The notes under the pieces are model-generated. The model did no database searches. It was given only the letters and a program-made list of their open reading frames with translations, and was not told where the DNA came from. Both the position numbers and the translations under genes were made by a program. Source: Advenella faeciporci (lineage in GTDB: Bacteria; Pseudomonadota; Gammaproteobacteria; Burkholderiales; Burkholderiaceae_B). Taken from it: a stretch of DNA of 64,000 bases. Positions 19,321 to 29,788 of the stretch are shown piece by piece; within the stretch, counting starts at the first letter, position 1, and each line of letters opens with the position of its first letter. Where the stretch lies: NCBI RefSeq assembly GCF_014652395.1, contig NZ_BMYS01000009.1, positions 32,204-96,203 of the forward strand. The letters are read 5' to 3'.

Positions 19321-20256
19321 TTACAACATATCCAGTACCAGTTCATCCAGCTCTTTCAGAGGGAAAGACTTCAGCTTCAGTTTAAGCGAGTCGTTTTCCT
19401 GGAACATGAATTTTGCAATGTCCTTGCAGCTGTCAACCGGATTATCAAAAAAACGGTTTTCAGAATTGGGCTGGGCACATTGTTGTATGGCCTGCTCATA
19501 TCGGTTTTTCAGCTGTTCGTTGGCAAATTTTTCAGTATCCAGTGTTTTTTCCGAAGGCACTAGCGGTATGTCGAATCGGTTAATGAGGGCATTCACCCTT
19601 TTTATGTATCCTTGGTCTTTAATGTGGGCTTCCATGTCATTAACGGTTATTGGATCAAGCATTGCCCCAATGCTGAATATCATCATTGGGTTGAATGCTT
19701 CTTTGCCACCCTCCAGGCCAGAGGAGAGCAGTGTCATTAATTGTTGGGCGCGCTGAATGGATAATGAACTGCTTAGCGCAATGACTTCGCGTTGGTCAAT
19801 GGCCAGGTTGATTTGTGCCGTGCCTTTGTTTTTCTGGGCATCAAGATCCAGGCTTATGTTTACTGGATCAGCGGTGATATAGCCTGCATTCTGAAGCAAT
19901 TTGTTTTCCAGCAAGGGGCTTTGTCCATTGGTATCGGCGACACCGATTAAAACCAGTTTGCCCTGCAGGTTGGATGCCGAGTTTTCAAAACCCGACAATT
20001 GCAGTTTCTGGATATTCAGGGTTGATTTTCCTTTGCCAATGACCAGCTTTTCCATGGTTACAGTACCAAAAATATTGGCGCTTAATTTTTCCCAATGGAT
20101 GTCATTGGCCAGTGGTGTGCTGCCCAGGGTTTCCGAGATTTTTTCTTCGGCTGTGCGGGTCGCGTAAATATTACCCAGAAACCATATTGCCGCTATCAGG
20201 ATCAGTAAACCTGCTCCGATCAGTGACAGTCGTTTTTTGCTAAGAATCGTTGTCAT
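19321..20256 (-). CDS. Membrane-anchored periplasmic protein of unknown function
   Basis: A 311-residue protein, counted from the ATG at 20256, with a single N-terminal hydrophobic helix (about residues 10-29) preceded by basic residues, so it is probably an inner-membrane-anchored protein facing the periplasm. The remainder is soluble and beta/alpha mixed (NIFGTVTMEKLVIGKG, NIQKLQLSGFEN), loosely like AsmA or DUF945-type repeats, but I cannot assign a family. Longer starts on the same frame run through the 3' end of the neighbouring gene and lack a ribosome site. It lies 49 bp downstream of the large secreted protein gene on the same strand. Confidence 0.65.
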   Translation of the reverse strand: MTTILSKKRLSLIGAGLLILIAAIWFLGNIYATRTAEEKISETLGSTPLANDIHWEKLSANIFGTVTMEKLVIGKGKSTLNIQKLQLSGFENSASNLQGKLVLIGVADTNGQSPLLENKLLQNAGYITADPVNISLDLDAQKNKGTAQINLAIDQREVIALSSSLSIQRAQQLMTLLSSGLEGGKEAFNPMMIFSIGAMLDPITVNDMEAHIKDQGYIKRVNALINRFDIPLVPSEKTLDTEKFANEQLKNRYEQAIQQCAQPNSENRFFDNPVDSCKDIAKFMFQENDSLKLKLKSFPLKELDELVLDML

Positions 20257-20305
20257 TTTATTGTCTGTTAAATGTGTCTGTTTATTAAAAGAGGGCGTGG
20301 CTTGC

Positions 20306-22297
20306 TTAATAACTGGCCTTTTTAGCCTCTTCATATTCCTTGATAACACTTTGCGCGTGTGCGATATCCCAACTTGCATTTTTTGATGCCAGACGGGTTA
20401 GGGCAAGTGGGTTTTCCAGGTCTTTACATAGCGCCTGTTCGCACTTGAGCAGGTGAGACGGGCTATCAATGACAACCTGTATGACAGGGAGTTTGTCTGT
20501 TTCCGTTTGGTTCTTGTCCAGTGACGCCTTGCCGTTAACCCAGTACCAGCCTTTTTCCAGCTGGACCGGGCTGCTCAGTTTGAGCGGGTAAGGCCAGTTG
20601 GCCTGTGCGGCGTCATTGTCGACCTTGTTAATGCGCACCAGCAGGCTGACTTCTTTGGAGCGGCCATGCATTAAGCGGTAATAGTCGCTGCGACCAAAAG
20701 GTGTAAATTCAATGCCAGACAGGTTTTGTGCCAGCAGGTTTTTATCACCGTTTTGCAGGGCTTTTTCAAAGCCGTTGAATTGCTGGAGGTTTCTTTCTTC
20801 CTGGCTGGCAATGGCATACAGTGCTTGCTGTTTTTGACGTGCCAGGCGCTGTTGCTCATAAATGCGTTGCCTTTCTTCCTGCTGTTTTTTCCACATGGCT
20901 TCCTGGGCCAGGCGTGCTTCTTCACGTTTTGCCTCTTCATCTTTTTGGAAAAGATAGTTATTGCCTTGAAGGGCAGTGAGGTTCCATGGCGGAAGCTGTT
21001 TCTTTCTCCAGTCGTAATTCCGGTAAAGATTGGTTGAATACAGTTTTCCTTGTAGCTGGTTTTCAAGTAAGCCGCGTTTGAAGTCACTGAAGAATGAAAC
21101 TTTCAGGTTGTTGGCTTTTTCCTGGAGCCATGGGTGTTGCTTAAGTGCTTTGTTGACTTGTTCAAGAATATGGTTTTGTTTTCTGAAGATGTCATTTTGC
21201 TCGGTGATGATATCAAGGCCACTAATAGACCAGGGGCCGAAGGGGGAGCCCCAGCCTTTTTTTAAACCTAATAAATAATAGGTCTTTTCGTCGGGATCTT
21301 CACCTAGATAAAGCCAGAGCTGGTGTCCATTTTCGTTGGCGGCAACAATATGAAGAGAATCAAGATCCGTCAGCTCTGTGTTAAGCGCAAGGCCTTTTGA
21401 AAAATAGTAGTCAGATGCCCGATTGAGGATATTGCCGTCGGAACGGACAATACTGGCTTTGCCGGGGCCTTGCGCGATGTTGTTCTGGCAGTCCAGGCCC
21501 TCTGTTTTGAACTGGGTGTATTCAAGATTTAAAGATGTGTTTTCCAAAGATACAAGCAGTTTACAACCGTTTTGGTCTATGACTTCGGTCAGTTTCGCTG
21601 TTTTCAGGACTTCTTGCGTATTCGCATTGGGTTTCCAGCCGTTAACTTCAAAAGCCAGTTTGGGGGTGACGGGCAGCCTGGGCTCGTTGGCAGGTGCTTC
21701 TGTTTGCGCGGCTGTCACATTGGCGATCGGGCTTTCGGTTGTCTTTTCTTCTGTTTTCCGGATTTGCGCAAGGAAAGAGGTGGTTGTGTTTTGAGCCGGT
21801 TTTTCGGCTGTGGCCTCTGCGCTTGCAACTTTGCTGCCAGCCTGGTTGCTTTCGGCTTCAGTTGGTTTTTCAGCGCTCGCAAGGGGTGTTTCACTTGCTG
21901 GGGCGGCGGCTATGTCATTTGTTTTTTGCTGTTCTTCTGCCGCTTCAGGGTCAATGTTCAGGACCCAGCCAGTCGCGGCCGAGCTGTTGCCGGAAGCAAG
22001 CTGTTTGCCATGGCTGGTACTGATCCAGCTAAGCTGCGTTGCCTGTGGGCACTGGGTTTTCATGAGCTGGCCGATTTTGGGCATAAGCCTGGCCAGTCCT
22101 TCGGGGTTGGGGGTGGCCTGATAGCGTGCCTCCAGTTTCAGCTTGGCACTGCACCAGCTGTCTTGATTGGCATTATTGATGATGATTTCAATCTGTTCGC
22201 CTTTGGAAAAGGCCAAACGGTATTCTTCGGCATGGGCACTGCCGCCCGCCATCATGAAGGCGCAGGAAAGCGCCAACCCTATTTTGTTGATCTTCAC
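20306..22297 (-). CDS. Large secreted protein with low-complexity linker and charged coiled region, unknown function
   Basis: A 663-residue protein beginning with a Sec signal peptide (MKINKIGLALSCAFMMAGGS, cut after AHA). Residues about 125-215 are Ala/Thr/Glu/Pro-rich, a flexible linker. A globular middle follows (KLAFEVNGWKPNANTQEVL onward), then a strongly charged helix-forming region about residues 450-500 (EEAKREEARLAQEA and KQQEERQRIYEQQRLARQK). The start is a GTG after GGAGCAATTT. I do not recognise the family. Upstream is a glycine-zipper lipoprotein gene and downstream a membrane-anchored protein gene on the same strand, suggesting an envelope function. Confidence 0.65.
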   Translation of the reverse strand: MKINKIGLALSCAFMMAGGSAHAEEYRLAFSKGEQIEIIINNANQDSWCSAKLKLEARYQATPNPEGLARLMPKIGQLMKTQCPQATQLSWISTSHGKQLASGNSSAATGWVLNIDPEAAEEQQKTNDIAAAPASETPLASAEKPTEAESNQAGSKVASAEATAEKPAQNTTTSFLAQIRKTEEKTTESPIANVTAAQTEAPANEPRLPVTPKLAFEVNGWKPNANTQEVLKTAKLTEVIDQNGCKLLVSLENTSLNLEYTQFKTEGLDCQNNIAQGPGKASIVRSDGNILNRASDYYFSKGLALNTELTDLDSLHIVAANENGHQLWLYLGEDPDEKTYYLLGLKKGWGSPFGPWSISGLDIITEQNDIFRKQNHILEQVNKALKQHPWLQEKANNLKVSFFSDFKRGLLENQLQGKLYSTNLYRNYDWRKKQLPPWNLTALQGNNYLFQKDEEAKREEARLAQEAMWKKQQEERQRIYEQQRLARQKQQALYAIASQEERNLQQFNGFEKALQNGDKNLLAQNLSGIEFTPFGRSDYYRLMHGRSKEVSLLVRINKVDNDAAQANWPYPLKLSSPVQLEKGWYWVNGKASLDKNQTETDKLPVIQVVIDSPSHLLKCEQALCKDLENPLALTRLASKNASWDIAHAQSVIKEYEEAKKASY

Positions 22298-22333
22298 AAA
22301 TTGCTCCGGTTTGTATGCGTTTAAACGTCTGGC

Positions 22334-23179
22334 TTAGCCAATTTGCCATGTGCCATTGGTGTCCTGGCAAGCCTGGAAGGTTTTATCTTCTTGGCCGGCG
22401 CTGGATTTCAGACTGTATTTCATTTCACGGCATTGTGTTTCTACGCTCACTTTCTGGGTAACCGTTTTAGCGGGTTCGATCGCGTCAAGGTCAAAGCCTT
22501 GCTGCTGGGCAGAAGCCACGGTGATTTTGTCCAGATCGGTTGCCGTGTCTGTGTGTTTGGTGGCGGCACCAACCAAAGGGGCGTATACATAACCAACGGT
22601 AACGCCCTTGCGGCCAACGGCAATCCAGTTGTTATTCGTTTTGCCCAGTGCAGTGAAGGTTTGGCCAGCCTTGAATCCGCCAATTCTTTCTCCCGTATCG
22701 TTGGGAGCTGCGCGTAAAATGGCTGATTTCTTTGCCTGATAGGGTTGGTTAATGATTTGCAGGTTATCGACCTGGGCGATTTTTTGGGAACGCTTTATTT
22801 TTGTGGTTTGCGTGACGGTTTTGCTGCTGACCGGCGTGATGACGGCTGATGCACCGCTGTGCTCTGATTTCCAGTTGGTTGTTTTGCCGGATTCCAGTGC
22901 TTTTTGAGTGCTTGCCGCCAGCGCCATCCGGTCTTTTTCATCCAGGCTGGAGCCGATCATATTACCCAATAAACCACCGGCCAGGGCGCCAACAATGGCG
23001 GCAACGGTTTTGCCACTGCCACCACCAATCTGGGAACCTACAATTGCCCCAAGAATGGTGCCTATAGCAGTTCCTGCAGTTTGCTTGGAGCCCCATCCTC
23101 CTTGACCGTCAGTGGCGCATCCACCGAATATTAATGTTGTTGATAAAAGCGTAATGGATGCTTTTTTGCCAAAACTCAT
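22334..23179 (-). CDS. Glycine-zipper 2TM lipoprotein with SH3-like domain
   Basis: A 281-residue outer-envelope lipoprotein. Seen: a signal peptide ending near LIFGGCATD (lipidated Cys about residue 19), then a glycine-zipper double-helix segment (GTILGAIVGSQIGGGSG and IVGALAGGLLGNMIGSSLD, about residues 37-78) like the 17-kDa antigen/OmpA-linker family, and an SH3-type domain (ILRAAPNDTGERIGGFKAGQ, about residues 150-200). Start at 23179 chosen for the GGGGAAAACA site; an ATG four codons earlier is possible. It probably forms a small operon with the secreted protein downstream (36 bp). Role unknown. Confidence 0.8.
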   Translation of the reverse strand: MSFGKKASITLLSTTLIFGGCATDGQGGWGSKQTAGTAIGTILGAIVGSQIGGGSGKTVAAIVGALAGGLLGNMIGSSLDEKDRMALAASTQKALESGKTTNWKSEHSGASAVITPVSSKTVTQTTKIKRSQKIAQVDNLQIINQPYQAKKSAILRAAPNDTGERIGGFKAGQTFTALGKTNNNWIAVGRKGVTVGYVYAPLVGAATKHTDTATDLDKITVASAQQQGFDLDAIEPAKTVTQKVSVETQCREMKYSLKSSAGQEDKTFQACQDTNGTWQIG

Positions 23180-23287
23180 TGTTTTCCCCATAATTTTGCA
23201 AGATCAAATCAGTTACAAAGTATACATTATGTATATTTGTGATTCAATTATGGGTGGGACGTGAGTGTTTATGTATAACTTAAGGTA

Positions 23288-23923
23288 TTACTCGGTACAG
23301 GCATTGAATTCACCTGTGATCGGATCGCGCACAAACAACAAGCCTGTGGCAATACCAAAATAAGCGCCATGCAGGGTCAGCTCGCCCGATTGCACCCGTT
23401 CGCGTACAGCCGGAAAGGTCATGAGGTTGTTCAGGCTGTACTCCACCACCGCCCATTCAAGCTGGCGTATCCAGTGTTGACGGTCACCTTGTGGTGGTCC
23501 CAGTTTATCAGCCACCGGGGCAATCTGGGACATCCACTTTCCAATGAAATCACGCTGGGACAGCGGTGCTGCCTTGTTGGCATAGGCCGCAATGCCCCCA
23601 CAGCTGGCATGGCCCAGCACAACAATGTGCTTAACCTTCAGGGCATTAACCGCGAATTCAACGGCGGCACTGGTGCCATGGAAAGATGTTTCAACATCTG
23701 ACTCACAGGGGGGGATCAGGTTGGCAATATTGCGAATCACAAATATTTCACCTGGACCGGCATCAAAAATGGTTTCTGGCGCAACTCTTGAATCGCCACA
23801 ACCAATAATCATGATCTCAGGATGTTGCCCGTCTTCTTCAAGTTTTTTATAACGGGCATGTTCTCGTTCAAGTCGGCCATTCAGGAAGGAAGCATAGCCT
23901 TCGGAAAGTTTTTTGGGAAACAT
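23288..23923 (-). CDS. can: Beta-class carbonic anhydrase
   Basis: Zinc enzyme interconverting CO2 and bicarbonate, needed for bicarbonate-dependent carboxylations at low CO2. Seen: the first zinc ligand and Asp-Arg dyad in IIGCGDSRVAPETIFDAG (about residues 40-57), NIANLIPP, and the second ligand pair in VLGHASCGGIAAY (about residues 101-113). Length 211 residues is normal. It stands alone between the lipoprotein gene and nhaA, with no transporter of the SulP or CynT type adjacent. Confidence 0.95.
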   Translation of the reverse strand: MFPKKLSEGYASFLNGRLEREHARYKKLEEDGQHPEIMIIGCGDSRVAPETIFDAGPGEIFVIRNIANLIPPCESDVETSFHGTSAAVEFAVNALKVKHIVVLGHASCGGIAAYANKAAPLSQRDFIGKWMSQIAPVADKLGPPQGDRQHWIRQLEWAVVEYSLNNLMTFPAVRERVQSGELTLHGAYFGIATGLLFVRDPITGEFNACTE

Positions 23924-24210
23924 AATGATATTTTGCTTTTGTGCTTTTGGATAAGGAAATTAATTTTATCATTGATCAGATTAATCTCTTTTTTGTCGCA
24001 GGGGCGAATACATAAATTCTCAGGTATTGATTTTTTCTGGCTGCATGGGAATAAGTAAACGGCTTATCAACAGGATGTTAGCCCAACCCTGTTGCTGACT
24101 TGTACATAATCGTTATTTCAGGTAGAATTTTTGGCGGGTGTTAGCACTGCAGTGTCGCAGTGAAACAGGTTAATGCGTTGGTCGGGCCGCCACGCGGAGT
24201 ATACAAACTT

Positions 24211-25554
24211 ATGAACCAACACCCGTCACGGCAGCCTTTGCCGCGTGCGCAAGTTTTGGCTGAGCGCGCCTTTTCAACACTAGACCGTTTTCTTCATATT
24301 GAAGCGGTGAGCGGTATTGTTTTGCTGGTGGCAGCCGCCATTGCATTGATCTGGGCCAATTCCTCTTTTTCGGCAAGTTATCACGATCTTTGGCACACGC
24401 CATTTTCCATTGGCATTGGCACCTATGTATTTTCGCAATCGTTGCACTTTTGGATTAACGATGCGCTCATGACCGTTTTTTTTCTGGTGGTTGGGATGGA
24501 GATCCGTCGGGAAATTCATGAAGGGGCCTTATCCAATTTCAGGCTTGCCGCATTGCCACTTGCCGCAGCCATGGGAGGTGTCGTTGCACCGGCCCTGATA
24601 TATCTTGTTTTTAATAGCGCTCCCCCCAATAGTGCCGGATGGGCTGTGCCTACCGCCACGGATATTGCCTTTGCGGTGGGCGTATTGGCTTTGTTGGGGC
24701 GATCCATTCCCGGCAATGTCCGGGTGTTTTTACTGGCCTTGGCCATTATTGATGATATCGTGGCTGTGATGATTATTGCGGTGTTTTATTCTGGCGGCCT
24801 TGATTACAGTGGCTTGCTGATTGCGGCACTGGGAATCATGATGGTACTTGGGTTGCAGATGATTGGCACAACTTCGGCTTATGCGTATGTGCTGCCTGGT
24901 GCTGTCTTATGGATAGGTTTGCTGCAAACGGGGGCGCACCCAACCCTGGCGGGTGTTGTGCTGGGTCTGATGACGCCGGTATTGCCCGGTCGTATGAAAG
25001 AGCCACCTTTAATGCTGGCGTCAGAGGCGATTAATACGTTTTCTCATCTCAATAAGCAAGACGCTTCTCCCAATCACCTTGCAGAACCCGTGAAGCAGCT
25101 TAAGCGTGCCCAGCGTGAACTGATGGCACCGGTAACCAGCGTTCAAATGGCCCTGCATCCGTGGGTGGCTTATGGGGTTATGCCATTGTTTGCGCTGGCC
25201 AATGCAGGGGTTACCCTGGATGGGGTGGATTTGGCAATGGGGGGGACACAATCGGTTTTACTGGGCATCTTGCTGGCATTGGTATTTGGCAAGCCGTTTG
25301 GCGTGATTGCCGCCAGTTGGCTGGTCGTTCGTTTAGGATGGTGTGTGCTGCCCCCGGGATTGAGCTGGGGTGGGATCAGTCTGGTTGGTTTGCTGGCAGG
25401 AATTGGTTTTACCATGTCGATTTTTATTGCCACGCTTGGATTGGCAGATCCCAATCTGCTTGGTGCCGCAAAGCTGGGTGTATTATTGGCTTCCCTGACT
25501 GCAGCCATCGTTGGCCTAAGTTGGGGGTACCTCTACAAAAAAAGGCATAAGTAA
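24211..25554 (+). CDS. nhaA: Na+/H+ antiporter NhaA
   Basis: Electrogenic inner-membrane antiporter exchanging sodium for protons, for pH and salt homeostasis. Seen: about 11-12 hydrophobic helices, the unwound-helix motif [16 protein letters not shown], the essential acidic pair in [13 protein letters not shown], and [14 protein letters not shown]. The start ATG at 24211 follows GGAGT at good spacing, giving 447 residues; a GTG 51 bases upstream is rejected. Residues 280-310 form a longer soluble loop ([18 protein letters not shown]), as in many betaproteobacterial NhaA proteins. Confidence 0.95.
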   Translation: MNQHPSRQPLPRAQVLAERAFSTLDRFLHIEAVSGIVLLVAAAIALIWANSSFSASYHDLWHTPFSIGIGTYVFSQSLHFWINDALMTVFFLVVGMEIRREIHEGALSNFRLAALPLAAAMGGVVAPALIYLVFNSAPPNSAGWAVPTATDIAFAVGVLALLGRSIPGNVRVFLLALAIIDDIVAVMIIAVFYSGGLDYSGLLIAALGIMMVLGLQMIGTTSAYAYVLPGAVLWIGLLQTGAHPTLAGVVLGLMTPVLPGRMKEPPLMLASEAINTFSHLNKQDASPNHLAEPVKQLKRAQRELMAPVTSVQMALHPWVAYGVMPLFALANAGVTLDGVDLAMGGTQSVLLGILLALVFGKPFGVIAASWLVVRLGWCVLPPGLSWGGISLVGLLAGIGFTMSIFIATLGLADPNLLGAAKLGVLLASLTAAIVGLSWGYLYKKRHK

Positions 25555-25625
25555 AGACCGCCGATTTGTGCAAGCCTGGCTTCAGCCCTGTTTGGGCAGG
25601 GCTTGTATGACCTGAACAAATTTTT

Positions 25626-26426
25626 TTATGCCATTTTGCGTAAGGTAAGAATTTGTTCACTGCGGCCAAAAGGGCCATGGATGTCGTGCAGTACCGAACT
25701 GGTCAAACCTATCCCATCTTCGCCATATTGTTGCACCGTTTCAAGACCCAGCCATTGTCCGGTAGGATATCGGTGCATATGAATTTGCAGGTCCAGATTG
25801 GGAAAAGCCCAGGAAAATTCACCATCCTGTCTGGGTACAATGCCGTTGGCGGTATCTACCATGCCGATTAAATGCGCAAAGGGGGTGGTTGTTTGGCCTT
25901 CAACCATATCCAGATCATTGTTTAACCATACAATACCCTTGCCGGTCCGGTTGTTTTCATCGGCTCTGGTTTCAAGACTGTGAATATAGCCGCCTGGCCA
26001 GCGCCGCAGGCCGGTCCAAAGCGGGTAGGTTTCCGGGTGGAGGATTGCCGGGTCTTCAAGTCCGCCAATATGTTTACTGTCTTGCGTTGACATGCGCCAG
26101 GCTCGGGCAACAATGCAGGTTTTGCCATTGGCCTGCATTTCGGACTCAAGCAGTTCGATGGTTTTGCCGGCACGGATAATGCGGGTGTTAACACTGAACT
26201 CGCCAAAATGGATCAAACCGAAAATATCAAAACTGATACGGCCTATTCGCATGTGGGCACGCGGAGCAAACTGTTCTAGTTCAACGGCCATGACGCCACT
26301 GGCCGGTGCCATGTGCTGTTCGTGCGGGTTCCACGCGCCTTGTGCGTGGATGGTGGAGCAATAACGGCTAGTAACCGTGCCATCCGGGTTAACGGTTCTA
26401 TCCAGAAATTGATAATAAGCAGACAT
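25626..26426 (-). CDS. Acyl-CoA thioesterase-like protein (double hotdog fold)
   Basis: A 266-residue protein starting at the ATG at 26426 (after GAGGAAACC). The sequence has two hotdog-type halves: the first around residues 20-110 with FAPRAHMRIGRISFDIFG, the second around residues 150-265 with TPFAHLIGMVDTANGIVP and LETVQQYGEDGIGLTSSVLH. This matches the thioesterase-like superfamily seen near lipid and CoA metabolism genes. Hydrolysis of some acyl-CoA is the likely reaction; the substrate is unknown. It is convergent with nhaA and followed by no terminator I can see. Confidence 0.75.
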   Translation of the reverse strand: MSAYYQFLDRTVNPDGTVTSRYCSTIHAQGAWNPHEQHMAPASGVMAVELEQFAPRAHMRIGRISFDIFGLIHFGEFSVNTRIIRAGKTIELLESEMQANGKTCIVARAWRMSTQDSKHIGGLEDPAILHPETYPLWTGLRRWPGGYIHSLETRADENNRTGKGIVWLNNDLDMVEGQTTTPFAHLIGMVDTANGIVPRQDGEFSWAFPNLDLQIHMHRYPTGQWLGLETVQQYGEDGIGLTSSVLHDIHGPFGRSEQILTLRKMA

Positions 26427-26656
26427 TGGTTTCCTCACAGCGTGTCTCCAGACCAAAGCAAAAATGCCAGGCAGGGTGTTTTTGTTTTTACCGGTTTGTG
26501 TAGCCCGGTTTAGGGGTAATTGTGTGTAAGTATGTTACTAAAAATGCGTGCTGAATATCAATTAAGTGACAACTGCCGTTTTCCAACTTGCAACAAAACA
26601 GTTTCAGGATTGATGTTATTGAGTAAAAGGCGGCACAACGCTTGTTGTTGGCGTTT

Positions 26657-27553
26657 TCATTTTTGTTTGCCGCTGGTATTCACAATAATAAGTCCGCTTA
26701 GGGCCAGCGCCGAGCCCACCAGGAAAGTGGGTTCCAGAGGTTCATCCAGCAGCAGTATGCCCAGCAGTACGCCAAACAGGGGCGTCATGAATGACAGCAC
26801 ACCCAGGCGGCCAGTCAGGTATTTGCGCATCAGCCATATCCAGGTGAAATAAGTGGCGCAGGAAATGACCAGTGTCTGGAAGCCCAGGCTGGCCCAAACA
26901 AGTGGCGTGCTGTTGAACGTTATTTGATTGGTAAAAAATGCCACCGGCATCAGGAAGATGAATCCACCGAATAACTGGTAGAACAGGGTTTGTGTGGGTG
27001 GCGCTTCGCTAAGGCGGCTGACCCGTACCGCCACGGTTGTCATGCCCCAGGCAAAACCACCGCATAAACCCAACAAATCGCCCAGTAATTGATTGGGGAT
27101 GGCTTCGTTTTGGGCTTGCGGGGTGAGCAAAAAGGTAATCAGCAAGCCCGCGAAAGCCAGTGCCATGCCAAACCATTGACGCGGATTCAGGCGTTCTTCG
27201 GGTAAGCGCAGATGTAGTCCGATAGCTGCAAACAATGGGGCCGTATACATGAAAACAACCATGTGTGATGCTGATGTCCAGCGTAATCCTTCAGCAACCA
27301 GCATGAATTCGGTCGCGAACAGAAAGCCAACCACCAGCCCAGAGCGAAACGCCACGCCTTCAAGCCATTGGTCGCGCGAGAACAGGCGGGTAAAGAGCAA
27401 GACCAGTACAGCAGCGACGCCGGAGCGGACGGAAACTTGCAATACTGGAGGGATGTCTGCGGCTACGGCTTTGATGGCGACTTGCTGAAGCCCCCAGATC
27501 AGGCAAAGCAACACCATAATTGCGCTGGCTTTGCCATCTACTGCTTTCCTCAT
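26657..27553 (-). CDS. DMT superfamily (EamA) metabolite exporter
   Basis: A 298-residue inner-membrane protein with ten predicted helices arranged as two EamA repeats, each ending in the usual exporter motif: VFMYTAPLFAAIGLHL in the first and LSFMTPLFGVLLGILLLDEP in the second. Family members export amino acids, nucleosides or other metabolites. The gene is divergent from the cupin gene with 74 bp between, so the two may share regulation. About 230 bp upstream of the thioesterase gene and downstream of this gene hold no other ORF I can support. Confidence 0.88.
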   Translation of the reverse strand: MRKAVDGKASAIMVLLCLIWGLQQVAIKAVAADIPPVLQVSVRSGVAAVLVLLFTRLFSRDQWLEGVAFRSGLVVGFLFATEFMLVAEGLRWTSASHMVVFMYTAPLFAAIGLHLRLPEERLNPRQWFGMALAFAGLLITFLLTPQAQNEAIPNQLLGDLLGLCGGFAWGMTTVAVRVSRLSEAPPTQTLFYQLFGGFIFLMPVAFFTNQITFNSTPLVWASLGFQTLVISCATYFTWIWLMRKYLTGRLGVLSFMTPLFGVLLGILLLDEPLEPTFLVGSALALSGLIIVNTSGKQK

Positions 27554-27627
27554 TTTATTGTATGCTCCATGTAAGATCTTTTAATATTTGCGTGTATTTT
27601 TGTTAACAGCATATCTTACAGGAAAAC

Positions 27628-27951
27628 ATGATGCTGAATAATTTGTTCGAACAATTGCCCATGGTTACGGGGCAGGAGTCCTTTGACGACCTGCTGGCCG
27701 TGCCCGGGTTGCGTATTGAACGTATTGTGTCACATGGGCAGGTCAGTCCACCCGGATTCTGGTATGAACAGGATTGGAATGAGTGGGTGATGGTTTTGCA
27801 GGGCAGTGCTGCTTTACAGATTGAAGGAAAGGAAGAACCGGTTGTTTTGCAAAAGGGTGACCATTGTTGGTTGCCTGCCGGATGCCGGCATCGGGTTGCC
27901 TTTACTGCAAAGGATGAGGCCACGATTTGGTTGGCAGTGCATACGGATTAA
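27628..27951 (+). CDS. Small cupin-domain protein
   Basis: A 107-residue single-domain cupin. Seen: the two cupin blocks, PPGFWYEQDWNEWVMVLQG (about residues 36-54) and KGDHCWLPAGCRHRV (about residues 76-90) with metal-binding His. Small cupins of this type bind a metal and sometimes an aldehyde, sugar or phosphonate; no specific role can be given. Two adjacent ATG codons open the frame after AGGAAAAC; the first is used. Confidence 0.85.
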   Translation: MMLNNLFEQLPMVTGQESFDDLLAVPGLRIERIVSHGQVSPPGFWYEQDWNEWVMVLQGSAALQIEGKEEPVVLQKGDHCWLPAGCRHRVAFTAKDEATIWLAVHTD

Positions 27952-28040
27952 GCAGCCCCATTTATGGTAAGCCCTAAGTAATTTTTTTGCTCCAGGTTGT
28001 TACACTGAAACTGGGTTATTCAGTCGTGTATTTGATATAA

Positions 28041-29099
<1,059 letters not shown>

Positions 29100-29236
29100 A
29101 CTGAGTCGTTTGGCTGGTTACGGGCTGCTTTTTCCTTTCTTACAGGCAGGCAATTTGTAACCGGTCATTTATTTACATAGAGGGGGCGTATTGATGCAGG
29201 ACCCTTCTTCTGGCACTAATAACATGGAGTACAACC

Positions 29237-29788
29237 ATGAATGTTCGCTGGTTTCATCGACTTGAAGAAGGGTTGATCGCTTTTTTGCTGGCAGCAATGA
29301 CACTGGTGACTTTTGCTCAGGTCATTGCGCGGTACATGTTCAATTACAGTTTCGTCTGGGCGCTTGAATTGTCCATTTTCCTTTTTGCCGGGTTGATTTT
29401 TTTAGGCCTGGCCTATGGGGTGCGGGTGAACGCCCATATCGGGGTGGATGCCCTGATCAAAATATTGCCAAAAAAAATTGCGTATGTGGTGGGGATTATT
29501 GCCTGCCTGCTTTGTCTTGGCTATACCGTTATTGTTTTTTACGGAGCCTGGATCTATGTGGATAAAATGTACATGATCGGCATTCTTGCGCAGGATATCC
29601 CCATTCCTCAATGGGTACCTCGGCTTGTGCTTCCCATCGGGTTTGCCATGCTCTTCATTCGCTTTGCCGAAGTACTGTTTCATATGCTGCACGGTCACCG
29701 TAGCCAGTTGCTTGGTGATGAGGCTGAAGAAGCGCTCAAACATCTTCATGATGATGACCATCCCGATAACCAGCAGGAGCGCAAATGA
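29237..29788 (+). CDS. dctQ: TRAP transporter small permease subunit
   Basis: A 183-residue four-helix membrane protein of the DctQ family that joins the receptor to the large permease. Seen: hydrophobic segments about residues 14-34, 49-68, 87-110 and 130-155 and the family phrase FLFAGLIFLGLAYGVRVNAH. It ends in an unusually acidic/His-rich tail (DEAEEALKHLHDDDHPDN). The stop overlaps the dctM start by 4 bp (ATGA), so translation is coupled. Confidence 0.92.
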   Translation: MNVRWFHRLEEGLIAFLLAAMTLVTFAQVIARYMFNYSFVWALELSIFLFAGLIFLGLAYGVRVNAHIGVDALIKILPKKIAYVVGIIACLLCLGYTVIVFYGAWIYVDKMYMIGILAQDIPIPQWVPRLVLPIGFAMLFIRFAEVLFHMLHGHRSQLLGDEAEEALKHLHDDDHPDNQQERK

